64,000 bases of DNA, taken from assembly GCA_964017155.1 (NCBI GenBank), contig OZ024860.1:50776858-50840857 (forward strand). Direction: 5' to 3'. The translations under genes and the position numbers were made by a program. The stretch is from Oasisia sp. SBJ-2009. Lineage: Eukaryota > Annelida > Polychaeta > Sabellida > Siboglinidae. Under the pieces are notes generated by a model, which was not told where the DNA came from, made no database searches, and saw nothing but the letters and a program-made list of their open reading frames with translations. Shown here one piece after another: positions 1 through 11,897 of this stretch (its first letter is position 1; each line of letters starts with the position of its first letter).

Positions 1-29
1 ATATATATAATATATATATATACACATAC

Positions 30-92
<63 letters not shown>
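1..92. repeat. (AT)n microsatellite at window start
   Basis: Almost pure TA dinucleotide with a few CA interruptions. It begins outside the window. Confidence 0.95.
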
Positions 93-100
<8 letters not shown>

Positions 101-1590
101 GTTTTGATCTAATAAATAAATAATATCTCTAAGATATCCTTCAAAATAATGAAAAACTTATATTCTAAAATTATTATGTTAAGCTATTATATAATAATAT
201 AATTTATCATTATCATTTAAAATTAAACAATTCTATTTAAAATTATTACGTTAAGCTAAAGTTTCATAATAAAAGATTTCTTTTTCAGTACTATTGGTTT
301 GGTTTGTTTAGAACAGATACAGCCACAGTGCCCACACGCACAGGGCCCGGCCTGGCCACATGCACCACTGTCAGAAAAAGAACACATCTGCCAAATATAT
401 TTCACTAATAATATTAGTAAAACCTGTACAACACCTGTGGAACAAATGTCCTAAGAACAACAACAAAAACAGCGATCTCCTGTGATTTAAGAAACAACTG
501 AAGACATTGTTATTTTCTACCTAAGGAGTTTTACACAATGGGTATTTTATTTTCATTCATTTTTTCCATACATTACTAATATTATTATTTATTTTATTAA
601 TATTATTGTAGTGTAGCTGTTAGTATTTTTTTATTTCATTTTTCTAGTAATTTTTTAAAATGATATATATCAATCTGTAAATATATATACCAGGTACTTA
701 CAGTAATTTATACATGGAATATTTTATATAGTTTTTATGCTGTCTCGCAGTGTCCTATTGCTATTATCCATGTCCAGACTCATGAAGGGACAACCCAGAC
801 TCGTGGTGCTGACATAAAGTGTTCTATGATATTATTATCTCGTTGAGAATCCAACCTCAGAGGAAGACATACAAAGTCATTAAGCGTGACCACCAACTGG
901 GGGCAGGCTGGAGTGATGCTGGAGGCTGGGTCCATCCTGCAGCCAGGAACTGCCAAAGCTGCATATGCAATTTGAAAGAAACATATCTTGAGAACTTTAT
1001 TTTAAAAGGTGACTATAGAATAGATTCAAACAATTCTACTGTGACATAAAGTTAATTCCTCATTTTGGTTGCAGCTACAGAGAAAGCACGTTTGCCAACA
1101 TTTAGCTCGGTTTTAGGATGAAAACTTGTTGGGAATTGGATGACATTAGGGCGTTGGGGATATAAAAAAATCCAGCAACTCTGGGGATAAACACCCAATG
1201 CCCTGGTTGCTTAGGGTAAGTTAACTTCAAACACAGTTAACTTCAAACCTTAACATCGGGGAGTTGCTATATACGACATTCAATTTACATACCGACAGCC
1301 CCCAAATCACGATATTGATAGAATGAGCAGTAACCTGCAGTACAGGCCCAACTAGAAGTGTGATCAAATGTATACTTAACTAGCAAGAGAATTATCTGTT
1401 GACTTTTAGAAATGTCATGAAAGGAGTTTTGTTTTATAAAATAATCTCTTGACTTTCAGAAATGTCACCAGATGATTCTTTTGATAAAATTAATAACCTC
1501 TCGACTTCTAGAAATGTCAAAGTTGCATCTTTTGATAAGCAGAATTGGCTAGTCTACCCAAGACACTGATATTGAGCTGTAATTTACATA
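93..1590. other. AT-rich sequence without a supported gene
   Basis: Two GC-richer patches at about 300-370 and 880-970 have short open frames, but no splice pair or family match was found. If the STARD10-like gene extends left, this would be its intron or downstream sequence. Confidence 0.4.
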
Positions 1591-1591
1591 G

Positions 1592-1661
<70 letters not shown>
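1592..1661. repeat. (TA)n microsatellite
   Basis: About 35 TA units. Confidence 0.95.
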
Positions 1662-1663
<2 letters not shown>

Positions 1664-1947
1664 CATTACGAGTGGCAGGTTGTGTAACACATGCAATAAA
1701 TACTTTATGTTTGCTACTGGAGTAATAGTCAATAATTAATTAACACCCACCTCAGTATGTTAAGAGAGTTATGGAATTTGCAAGGCTAACTAAGGCCATT
1801 AAAATTATAAGGATGATGTCATGCATGTGTGTGTGTGTTATAGCATGTATGGCTTTCCTCAAGCTTTGCAATATACTATTTTATATAATTTATTTATTTA
1901 GCATAAATGAAAAAAAGGGATTGAGAGAGAGAGAGAGAAATCGCACA

Positions 1948-1952
<5 letters not shown>

Positions 1953-1994
<42 letters not shown>

Positions 1995-2108
1995 ATTGCT
2001 TAAGTTATGCATGAATGGGTGACTTGGATGTACATGTATGCACTGTCCCACACAGTGACCTGCATCCACCCACCCGCCCGCCCGCCCGCCCGCCCGCCCG
2101 CCCGCCCA
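1953..2108. repeat. (GT)n and (CCCG)n microsatellites
   Basis: A (GT) run at 1953-1993 after a short GAGA run. A (CCCG) tetranucleotide run at about 2070-2105 is followed by CCCACC. Confidence 0.92.
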
Positions 2109-2735
2109 CCAAGTCCCAGTGTGCTTGTCTGCATGTGTGTGTGTCCCTGCTGTTTTCCCTTCCTCCCCCAGTTAACAGTTCTGCTGTGTGGGTCTGTAAC
2201 TCATTAATCTGAGTGATGTAGAGTCCACATTAACTACACAAGGTGACCTCACCTGGGACACCTCACCCACTGTGCCACGGTGCCTCTGGCTGATTCTATA
2301 ATCACATTGTCTCCCTGTACAGGATTAGCAACTGCTAAACAACATTACCAGGCCACACTAACCGAATAACCAAATCATCCGGTGACACTGAAATCAGTAC
2401 ATATTAAGATCTTTTCCACATGGTATTAATGTGAATATTCGAGGAAGCAAACTTTAAGTTTTCACAAAAATGTCTGTTCTATAGAGGTGCACACATCTAG
2501 GGAGATGACGAAACAGTTGCCACTCTGAGGTGTGCCTTTGTGATGTGAATCCCAAACCATGCGTAATAAAAATAACACTGGTGAATTAACAAAACTATGT
2601 CCAAATTGGTAAATTAGATGTGTCTATGTGACTAATTCTTCCCTTCCTGGGCAAATTACATGCCTTCTTGTGGATGCAGAGGCTGATTTATATTATAATT
2701 AAGCATGGTGGTGATTATAATAAACAGGTCATGGC

Positions 2736-3010
2736 ATTGCCATGGCAGAGAGTTCAGAGTGTCTGACTGTCAATCGAAGAAACCACGTTTCAAATCCTCG
2801 CATCAACAGCCATTTCAAAATATGGGAAATTTTGTTCCCTTACATTTTCTGTGTTATTTGGAATAAATACTGCAGAGGTCAGAGGTCACTGGTTCCTTCC
2901 TTCGGACAACGGCCCCAGGGGAGTAAAAGATCCCATGCGGGGGTAAATGTGTAACCTGTAGTTGACAACTCTGAACAGGCTAAGCTGAACAATATTCCAG
3001 CATCATAAAT
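2736..3010 (+). mobile_element. tRNA-derived SINE copy
   Basis: It has a box-B-like GTTTCAAATCCTCGC and a body with AGTAAAAGATCCCATGCGGG and GTAAATGTGTAACCTGTAG. The body matches the better-preserved copy at 47762-48070 (GATCCCACACGGGGTAAATG), which supports one dispersed SINE family. Confidence 0.6.
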
Positions 3011-3944
3011 ATGTCCAACATCTTCAGTGATAGGCCAAACATAGGGAGAGATATGCTAACCATAAGAACAAGATAATTCACCACAAATTTTATGAAAACC
3101 TGTTATGATTTATCACTGCACTGCTGCTAACATTAACTTTTTTTAGTTCTGCCAGTTCAATGTTTAATAAAATTTGACTCGTATTTTTCAATAAAAAGGT
3201 TCAAAAGCATCATGTTAATTCAACCACAAATGCTAGGTGCACTGTTACAAAAATTATCAAATCAAATATTTGTATTAGAAATGTCAAGATAGTTGGTCTA
3301 ATAAGTACGAAATGTATGTACAAAATACCAGAAGGATCAGACATGAGCCGGTCAATTAGACGTACTGTATTCTAGTCTTTTAGTAATAACATGTTTTATT
3401 ATGTTTAATAAAGTATTACTGATGGATCAATCTACTAATAATACTTAATTAATTTACCCTAAAATCTGCACGTTGCTGCAGGTGAAATGTCTAACATACA
3501 GAGAGTTGTATCTACTGGTTTGGCCAAAGACACCAGCCTCGAACACAACTCAAACAAAGGTGGGTTTCTCAATAAAATCAAATACAATGATGCAAAATCA
3601 ATATATTTAAAAACAAATCTGCAGCCAGTTGCCACCAGCCAACTACACTAATTCTATGCAAGAGCCGCATTCATAATTGATATCAATGCTTCAGTGCATC
3701 ACATGGACAATGATTGTTTTCATAACTTACAGAACAATTACATATTATGTGTACTGGTAGTGCAGTTGTTTACCGTTTGTTGCTGTAGAACACAGCAGGT
3801 TTCTAGAAAAGTAATTTTTCAGAGACAGAAATGGTAATACTGTAACATATATAATATTCAATAATTATAAATAATAACCAATCAATATTAAACAGAATGC
3901 TTTGTAAGTCAATGGATGTTTTTGTTTAAATATAAATATCCTGC
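3011..3944. other. AT-rich sequence; one exon-like segment only
   Basis: No repeat or gene recognised. A segment at 3482-3559 lies between an AG (TTGCTGCAG) and a GT (AAAG|GTGGGT) and is open in two frames, but it has no partner exon or family match, so it is not called. Confidence 0.3.
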
Positions 3945-4065
3945 ACCAGTATTAGCATTAACACTAGCACTGACATTAGCACTAGCACTAGCTGTAGCAC
4001 TAGCACTAGCAGTAGAACTATCACTAGCTGTAGCAGTAGCAGTAGCAGCAACAGTAGCAGTGTCC
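3945..4065. repeat. Degenerate 6-bp (CACTAG)-type simple repeat
   Basis: Runs of AGCACTAGCACTAGCTGTAG and AGCAGTAGCAGTAGC. It gives low-complexity A/S-rich frames on both strands; no gene is inferred. It is followed by 4066-4400, which holds several short open frames but nothing recognisable. Confidence 0.8.
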
Positions 4066-4465
4066 CTACTCAGTGCTCTGACTTCAGGACGTATCCGGTT
4101 GAGTGACAAATGTCTAGATCTAGTGGACTGTCCCTGAGTACCTGAGACGAGTGATAGCAGCCAGCAGTGAGCATGTACACAATGGAGGTGATTACAATTG
4201 TTGTCAGTTTGTCAATATCTATGATGAAGAATGTCACCCGTGGCAGCAGGTGTGTCATCAGTCCTCACAACATGACACAGCTCAACACAGCTCCTGTCAC
4301 ACAGCTCTCAGGTGGATGTGACAGGGCTTCCCGAGTGTCCCCAGGGCAACTACCAGGATCTACTCCTACAGGGAAAGCCTTCATGTAGCTCACACATTTC
4401 ATAAAACAACTATGCCACTTAGGAAAATATCAGCATGCTGCTCAGATTGTGAAATGTTGTTGATT

Positions 4466-5039
4466 CTTGCTCCCAACAGTCCACCTACTACCACCTTGTA
4501 GAACCAATGATTGCTCCCAACAGTCCACCTACTACCACCTTGTAGAACCAATGATTGCTCCCAACAGTCCACCTACTACCACCTTGTACAACCAATGATT
4601 GCTCCCAACAGTCCACCTACTACCACCTTGTAGAACCAATGATTGCTCCCAACAGTCCACCTACTACCACCTTGTGCAACCAATGATTGCTCCCAACAGT
4701 CCACCTACTACCACCTTGTACAACCAATGATTGCTCCCAACAGTCCACCTACTACCACCTTGTGCAACCAATGATTGCTCCCAACAGTCCACCTACTACC
4801 ACCTTGTAGAACCAATGATTGCTCCCAACAGTCCACCTACTACCACCTTGTACAACCAATGATTGCTCCCAACAGTCCACCTACTACCACCTTGTACAAC
4901 CAATGATTGCTCCCAACAGTCCACCTACTACCACCTTGTGCAACCAATGATTGCTCCCAACAGTCCACCTACTACCACCTTGTAGAACCAATGATTGCTC
5001 CCAACAGTCCACCTACTACCACCTTGTGCAACCAATGAT
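4466..5039. repeat. 44-bp minisatellite, about 13 copies
   Basis: The unit contains GATTGCTCCCAACAGTCCAC and CTACTACCACCTTGTAGAAC. Copies are nearly identical and differ at TAG/TAC/TGC before AACC. Confidence 0.93.
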
Positions 5040-5539
5040 CATTTGAGTTCATATAAAATTTGTTTTCAGTGAGATCTGTATGATTACAGTACTGAACAAC
5101 TAAAACACTTTGTGGTTTTGGGTTAAACCTGCCATTGACATCTCACTTCCGGCAACAACTGGATTGTTCAGGTCAGAACTGTCAGACTGTTACCAATTGT
5201 ACCATGGTAATAGTTTAGGAGGAATCGGGTTTGTGTCCAAAACACACACATGATACAATCCTTCCATTTGTCTTTAGGTTTAATTTGTTGTTATAGATTA
5301 GCAGGTAATTTGAGAGTAACAAATGCTGTCACATGGTGTCGTGCTGTGATGTGGCAACAGATGCCTCCCACATAACTGATAGTAAATAACTAATAAAACT
5401 GAGCAGCATATTGCAAACCCTTCATGTGCTGCACCAGCTCAGCTCTCATTAGACCTCTTATGTAAGGTAAATGTGTAATTGTAAGTTCTTATAATAAAAT
5501 TATAGCATGATAACAATGGCATAGTCCTTAGGTCTGGTC
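5040..5539. other. Unassigned sequence
   Basis: Non-repetitive, AT-rich. No gene, RNA or repeat is supported. Confidence 0.3.
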
Positions 5540-6330
5540 ACTGACGTCACTCGTAGTGTCTGTGAATACTGACTGGTCATTGACATCACTTGTAGTGTCT
5601 GTGAATACTGACTGGTCATTGACATCACTTGTAGTGTCTGTGAACACTGACTGGTCATTGACATCACTTGTAGTGTCTGTGAACACTGACTGGTCATTGA
5701 CGTCACTTGTAGTGTCTGTGAATACTGACTGGTCATTGACGTCACTTGTAGTGTCTGTGAACACTGACTGGTCATTGACGTCACTTGTAGTGTCTGTGAA
5801 TACTGACTGGTCATTGACGTCACTTGTAGTGTCTGTGAACACTGACTGGTCATTGACATCACTTGTAGTGTCTGTGAACACTGACTGGTCATTGACGTCA
5901 CTTGTAGTGTCTGTGAACACTGACTGGTCATTGACGTCACTTGTAGTGTCTGTGAACACTGACTGGTCATTGACGTCACTTGTAGTGTCTGTGAATACTG
6001 ACTGGTCATTGACGTCACTTGTAGTGTCTGTGAATACTGACTGGTCATTGACATCACTTGTAGTGTCTGTGAACACAGACCAGTCAGTGCAATCAAAACA
6101 ACCCTTCAGGGCGTTCCTCGCTTCATTAGTCCATTGGCGTATTGTCCTTGTTACAGGTGGTTTGCTTTGCACAACAGACTGACCAAGTTATGGTGTGAGA
6201 GGCCCAAGGGTGACAGGGCTGTGGTCAAGCGTGCAGGCCCAGGTGATGTGGACTTCACTTCTTGGTGGCGTCCGGACAGGGCTGTGTTTACATCACTGCA
6301 GTGGGTGAAATCATCTGTGAAGATCTTTAC
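5528..6330 (-). mobile_element. LINE relic whose ORF has expanded into a minisatellite
   Basis: The minus strand at 6040-6172 reads PPVTRTIRQWTNEARNALKG then CFDCTDWSVF, typical of the linker between endonuclease and RT in some LINE ORF2 proteins. Farther 5', LSHHNLVSLLCKANHL resembles the preceding conserved DHN segment. From DWSVF onward the sequence is a 39-bp tandem repeat encoding SVFTDTTSDVNDQ. Family assignment is from memory of the motif. Confidence 0.5.
5540..6080. repeat. 39-bp minisatellite, about 14 copies
   Basis: The unit contains TCATTGACATCACTTGTAG and TGTCTGTGAATACTGACTGG. The period is a multiple of three, so long open frames appear on both strands. Read on the minus strand it is SVFTDTTSDVNDQ, continuous with a LINE relic. 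Units differ mainly at CA/CG and AT/AC positions. Confidence 0.9.
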
Positions 6331-6426
6331 TGCATCTCGTGTGCTGCTTTCTAATAACCACATCACATCACACTCACACACAGGGCTCATGTTCATGGTC
6401 AGTGATTGTGTTCATAGGTTCTGCAG

Positions 6427-7436
6427 TACTGACTGTTGGTGGCACATACATGGCTGACTGTTGGTGGCACATACACGGCTGACTGTTGGTGGCACATACA
6501 TGGCTGACTGTTGGTGGCACATACACGGCTGGCTGTTGGTGGCACATACACGGCTGGCTGTTGGTGGCACATACACGGCTGACTGTTGGTGGCACATACA
6601 CGGCTGACTGTTGGTGGCACATACACGGCTGACTGTTGGTGGCACATACATGGCTGACTGTTGGTGGCACATACATGGCTGACTGTTGGTGGCACATACA
6701 TGGCTGACTGTTGGTGGCACATACATGGCTGGCTGTTGGTGGCACATACACAGCTGACTGTTGGTGGCACATACACGGCTGACTGTAGGTGACACATACA
6801 TGGCTGACTGTAGGTGACACATACATGGCTGACTGTTGGTGACACATACATGGCTGACTGTAGGTGACACATACATGACTGACTGTAGGTGACACATACA
6901 TGGCTTCCTGTTGGTGGCACATACACGGCTGACTGTAGGTGACACATACATGGCTGACTGTAGGTGACACATACATGGCTGACTGTAGGTGACACATACA
7001 TGGCTGACTGTTGGTGACACATACATGGCTGACTGTAGGTGGCACATACATGGCTGACTGTAGGTGACACATACATGGCTGACTGTAGGTGACACATACA
7101 TGGCTGACTGTAGGTGACACATACATGGCTGACTATAGGTGACACATACATGGCTGACTGTAGGTGACACATACATAGCTTCCTGTTGGTGGCACATACA
7201 CGGCTGACTGTAGGTGACACATACATAGCTTCCTGTTGGTGGCACATACATGGCTTCCTGTTGGTGGCACATACATGGCTGACTGTTGGTGGCACATACA
7301 CGGCTGACTGTTGGTGGCACATACACGGCTGACTGTTGGTGGCACATACACGGCTGACTGTTGGTGGCACATACAGGGCTGACTGTTGGTGGCACATACA
7401 TGGCTGACTGTTGGTGGCACATACAGGGCTGGCTGT
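6427..7436. repeat. 25-bp minisatellite, about 40 copies
   Basis: The unit contains GACTGTTGGTGGCACATACA. Variants alternate between TTGGTGGC and TAGGTGAC forms, with TAGGTGAC enriched in the middle (6780-7180) and a TTCC variant interspersed, which suggests segmental duplication inside the array. Confidence 0.93.
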
Positions 7437-7794
7437 TCTTTATAGATGAGATGTTGATATATATGGTGTTTAATAGAACATGTCTGCAGGGAACAGTTCA
7501 ACACTGTCTTGAAAGTTCTTTGAGGAGTCTTCAGGATTGGACACTGAGATAATGTCCTCACCTATTTACGTTTACCAATACCGAAGTCACCGAAGTGTCA
7601 CTGTTCTTGAGACAATGTCAAATATGTGTTAGTCAAATGTAATTTGAGTAATGCTTATCATGTTGTTAGTGCTGTATATAGATTACTGAGGACATGAGAT
7701 AGTTGGCTGATGTCAATAGCATCCACTAAGTACAAGTACACTTTCTAATCAGCCACAGTACTTATCACCTTTGACTAGTCCTAAGTACAAAAAG

Positions 7795-8270
7795 GGTACT
7801 TGGGGAAAAGAGGATTTTGGATGAATCTATGTGGATGGGGAATGGAAGGCAGGGGAGGGGGAGAGTAGAAGGGTGGGTGATGGGGAAGGATGGAAAGGCA
7901 ATGTTGAGGCATGGAGAGGGAGAGGAAGAAAAGTGAGAAAAGAGAATGGAAGGCTTGGAGAAGATAGAGACTGGAGAATGAGAAAGGAGGCGAGGTGGAC
8001 TAGATGAGGTAGAAACAGGGGGTAGAAGGGACTGACGAGATGAGGAAGGGGAGGGGGAAGGGGAGGGGGAGGAGTGGGAGATAGGGTAGGACTGGGGGAA
8101 CTGTGGATACGGGGGTGAGGGAAGGATTAGAGGGGGAGAGATATGGGAGGACTGGGGGTGGGGAGAAAGTTGGGAAGTACTTGGGAGATGGGAAGAGGAG
8201 TGGGAAAGACTGGGGAAAGGACCTTTTGAGGGGAAGATGGGAAAGGGGAGGAGTGAAGGTGGTGATGAGT
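7795..8270 (+). repeat. Purine-rich, G-rich tract
   Basis: About 475 bp almost entirely A and G on the plus strand, with runs such as GGAAGGGGAGGGGGAAGGGG around 8046. There is no regular period. It could form triplex or G-quadruplex structures. Confidence 0.8.
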
Positions 8271-8630
8271 TGAGTCTTTTTATAATCTCATCAGGAATTC
8301 ACCATCATGCATCAGAGTTGGGAGAAATATTCTCTAATGTGTATTACCCTGGCAATCACAATGACAGTGTAATTGTAATATATTACAACGTTGCAATATA
8401 GTGTGGTAATTGAGCATTTAATTTGGACCGGATAATTCACGTCACCACTTTACCTGACACGTTCCTGTCAAACTCATGACTACCTGCGTGACACTCATTG
8501 ACATGATTATGATAAAGTTACCCATTATTGTAATCACAATTCATAATTACAGCTTAAAAGAAAACAGATGTGTTTTAATCTAAAGTCTATGAAACAAATA
8601 TAGTATTATGGGACTTGAACCCAAAATAAC
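8271..8630. other. Unassigned AT-rich sequence
   Basis: Nothing recognised; single-copy in appearance. Confidence 0.3.
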
Positions 8631-8886
8631 AATTATAAGATTTGCATATTTTTTACTTTTGTTGTTGCTACTTACATGAAACAAATTAATAGATTTAAAG
8701 GCAATTACATAAGTTACCAAGTGACATTTGACAACACTTTTGTTGAATTACACGAATTCTAATTATAAGATTTGCATATTTTTTACTTTTGTTGTTGCTA
8801 CTTACATGAAACAAATTAATAGATTTAAAGGCAATTACATAAGTTACCAAGTGACATTTGACAACACTTTTGTTGAATTACACGAT
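8631..8886. repeat. 130-bp tandem duplication, two copies
   Basis: The sequence starting AATTATAAGATTTGCATATT at 8631 recurs at 8761, almost identical through CACGA. A recent two-copy duplication. Confidence 0.95.
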
Positions 8887-9299
8887 TTCTGAGATGACAT
8901 TTGTGAATGCATCTAACTTCAGTAGGGATAATAATTGGTTTGAATAATACCAGTAAATGTAGTACTTGTTAATCCAAGCAGGAATAGTGAAATTGGGATA
9001 CATGTACAACAAATTTGATAAAATTGCCCAGACTTTTCCAAGAACCTCCTCCTGCTTTCAAAGTCCAACAGGATGGATATGTTGAAACTCACAATAAATG
9101 AACCCACATAAAATCGTAAAATATGTCAGATTTAAAAACTCACATTTTTAGATTATATTATGACATATCTGTTAGTGTAAATACCCATTAGAATGTACAA
9201 TCTCAATTGCAGTAACTTTAAGACGTCATTGAAGAATCCAGCAGTGACAACACTGTGAGGTGTCCACTCAACAGGACAATGCCTTGAGACTGGACAGTC

Positions 9300-9480
9300 A
9301 TCCCCACATGTCACTGTGGATCATTAGGTCAGTAGTCAGTACCACTCTTCACTAACCCTGGCACACCCTTTTGACAAATTACTCTGTTAACGACATATCA
9401 TCCATGAGGAGTGTGATCAGCCTCTGGTCATGTGATAACATTTTGGGTGATTTCAGCCACATGCATTGTTTCCGTACGTG
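9300..9480. repeat. Dispersed repeat, copy 1 (second copy 44730-44910)
   Basis: It shares the order of blocks AGGTCAGTA...CCTGGCA...TGTGATCAGCCTCTGGTCATG...TTTCAG with 44730-44910 at moderate identity. Not a recognised family. Confidence 0.55.
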
Positions 9481-9934
9481 AATTCACCAGATTCTATGAA
9501 TAAATTTGGTGTGACAACACATGTTTACCGTGAAATCACGAAATTTTTACGTGATGACAGGTCAGTGAAACCGTACCAGTTCTGACCCAGTACGACTTGT
9601 GTCAAACTCATTCAAAACTCGTCACAACAGGCAGAACACGTATATTCGTGTGAATACACATGAAAACACGTACTGGTGGAGCAGTACCAATTATGAACCA
9701 GTATGACATGTGCCAACTGGTTAAGAAATGGTTCCTTGTTTGCTGGGCTCACATACGTGCGCAAGCACAGTCCCGGTTTTATCTGCTCTGTTATAGCATA
9801 TAGGTGACATACATCAGCATAGGTGACATACATCAGCATAGGTGACATACACCTGGACCGAGTTTCCTCAAAAAGCTTACCGCGCATGCAGTTGTATTTA
9901 AAACGCGAACAGCAATCATACTGGAATACTTGAT

Positions 9935-10040
9935 GTACATAGCTTTATGCAGAGACCCATCCACCCATCATTTGAACGGGGTAAATACCATTGTGGATGG
10001 GTAGAAGTATGGGTAAAAAAATGAAGGAGCAAAAAAGTGA
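9935..10040 (+). repeat. Dispersed repeat with CATAGCTTTATGCAGAGACC, copy 1
   Basis: It begins CATAGCTTTATGCAGAGACC then CATCCACCCATCATTTGAAC and ends near AAAAAAATGAAGGAGCAAAA. The same order appears inverted at 62395-62540. Confidence 0.7.
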
Positions 10041-10295
10041 GTGTAAATGTGTCACATGTGTATTTGTAGTCCATTTTAGGGTCATCAGACACATTTATAG
10101 TTTGTAAACTGGCTTAACAGTTAACATCCATGTGTCTACCAAAATATGTGTGACTGGCAATAATTTGGTCTTGCATATAGCCCTGTTGATGTATTACTAA
10201 CGGAAACGATGTTAGTAACAACGGAGAATCTTGGCCCTGTACTGTTGCAGTCCCACATTCAGCAGATTCGTGCCGATTCTGGGCCCGGCCGAATC

Positions 10296-10349
10296 TGGGA
10301 CCACGACAATGGTATAGTTACTATAGTCTATACCGGTGTCGTGGTCCCA
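10296..10349. repeat. Short perfect-looking hairpin
   Basis: TGGGACCACGAC and GTCGTGGTCCCA are inverted around a 30-bp centre that itself contains GGTATAG/CTATACC. It is just inside the first intron of the STARD10-like gene. Confidence 0.8.
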
Positions 10350-10557
10350 GTTTCTATAATACTATTAATAGTTACAGTATGCTATAGTGGATTTATAATT
10401 TTATTGGAAGAGCCAAGAGGATGTTGACAGCTGGAATGTTACAGCACTAACTATAAAGACGAATTACTATTATTCACCTATCTGGTGAATCCCTTACTGA
10501 TAGATATTGTAGATGCCCCTATCTTTGTGGACAATATCTATTGCTAAACAAAATTAC

Positions 10558-10752
10558 CTTGATCATATTGAAATCAGACACTTCGTTCGCTCGCGTCCAA
10601 ACTGTCGTTCCACTTTTGTTGAACTCTTGTTTCCAGCCTTCGTGGCACTGGCACAGCAACTTTATCTTCGCAAAGTCGGCATCATCGGCCACTCGCACCT
10701 CTCCAACGGAACATATAGGATCCATCGTTACCCGTGTGTTGCCGACCTGCAT
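10558..10752 (-). CDS. STARD10-like START-domain protein, N-terminal coding exon (partial gene)
   Basis: Read on the minus strand this is 65 open codons from an ATG at 10752 to a donor AAG|GTAATT. The segment VRVADDADFAKIKLLCQCHE, GW, and then VWTRANEVSDFNMIK resembles the start of human STARD10 in the placement of its DD-DF pair, the Cys, the GW, the VW and the final IK. Family knowledge: STARD10 is a cytosolic START-domain phospholipid-transfer protein. A second in-frame Met (residue 10, MDPICSVG) could be the real start. I did not find the following exons (the bulk of the START domain) between 1 and 10557, so intron 1 may run past the left edge. The gene diverges from PGM2. STARD10 is the best match seen; another START family member is possible. 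Confidence 0.65.
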
Positions 10753-11834
10753 AACTGGTGACCTTATTGGACGGTGTTTACCGACGAAAGTTACAACAAA
10801 ATCCGTCGGCTGTCACTCACAATCGGCCTACGCGTTTTCCGGAAACGCCCCACTTTCGACAATTGATGATGTCGTACAGCGCATACGCCCTATTGCGCAC
10901 GTGTCTCGTGTTTACGACACGCGTTCGCTAGTTATTTATAGCTCTCTGTCAATGCTCTCGCCATATTATTTTGACATACAATATAATTAAGTTATTAGTT
11001 CATTTATTTAATATTAAAACGTGATGGTGTTATTGGCATGCTTCACAAGACCGTTTGCAGAACTCCCCGAAACTGTGACGATCGATCTTCTGACAGCGCG
11101 ATGATGCGACGTACTATAAATGCTAAAATGGTGGAATCAAGTTAGCGCAAAGACGCTTTCCGTTTTCGGAGTCGTTCCGTTTTCCACGTTTCCCCTGATG
11201 ATTTTCTATTATATAATGTAATATAAAAATAGATGGTTTATGTCATACCAGTTTTTATTCAGTCATTATTTAATGACAATTCCCGGTTTGGATACAAAAA
11301 GCACACAACGAGGAAGTGCAAATGTAATCTGACCTCATTTGTGTAGCATGCACGTGTTTTGGTACCGTAAACAAAGATTGCTATCATAAAGTGGTCTGAA
11401 CGTAACAGGAATTTTGTATTGCTACGCTGTTGTAAATATCCCCGACACGGATTTACCGTATTTATTATCTGTCTTATTGGACGCGTTATTTATTTTAACT
11501 TGAGTATCGTGTGATAATATATTTCAAGAAATAACATGAAAAATACAGTACATTTATAAGTTTGCTAAAGTGACGATTTCTTTCAACGAACTCTTTCCCG
11601 GGATGCAGGGGCCTAGTACCGAATGGTTCAAGGACGATGGTTCAATGGCTTGATACTAGACGAATGCCGTGTTTACGGAGGCTATAGTTCAAAGTTAAAT
11701 ATCAAAAACACGCTAGACCAAATACCTGGATGCAGTAGGTTTTGTTTGCATTTGGGTAATAGAGAAGTCTTGCGTTTGTTTACCTGAAGGCTGAGGGAAA
11801 CAGAAGCCTGTTTCATCCAAACCAGAGAGTAAAG
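10753..11834. promoter_or_regulatory. Shared upstream region between divergent STARD10-like gene and PGM2
   Basis: About 1.08 kb separates the two divergent start codons. It is visibly richer in CpG (for example around 10790-10930 and 11040-11180) than the AT-rich sequence on either side. No tandem array interrupts it. No TATA box or start site can be assigned with confidence. Treating it as a bidirectional promoter is inference from the layout. Confidence 0.45.
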
Positions 11835-11897
11835 ATGGGAGAAGTTGATGACAGCGGCGTTAAAGGGAAGGTGCAGGAATGGCTCGAATGGGATAAG
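11835..11897 (+). CDS. PGM2: PGM2 exon 1 (start codon exon)
   Basis: It encodes 21 residues beginning MGEVDDSG and ending EWLEWDK, matching the conserved QWLRWDK near the N-terminus of human PGM2. The donor is AAG|GTTTGT, phase 0. A TAA lies five bases upstream of the ATG. The 5' UTR and transcription start cannot be placed from sequence alone. Confidence 0.88.

Noticed and set aside
3482..3559. Segment between TTGCTGCAG and AAAG|GTGGGT as an exon
   Set aside because: Open in two frames and with plausible sites, but no partner exon, homology or neighbouring gene on this strand.
4066..4400. Minus-strand frame with a hydrophobic stretch (TTIVITSIVYMLTAGCYHSS)
   Set aside because: Isolated, no clear splice pair with other exons, not similar to the expected START domain.
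6374..7422. Minus-strand frames of 250-336 codons (CMCHQQSAMYVPPTVS-like)
   Set aside because: The 25-bp array is open in all three minus frames; no gene structure.
9612..9887. 91-codon minus-strand frame
   Set aside because: It includes a small tandem repeat (AGGTGACATACATCAGCAT) and has no homology or splice context.
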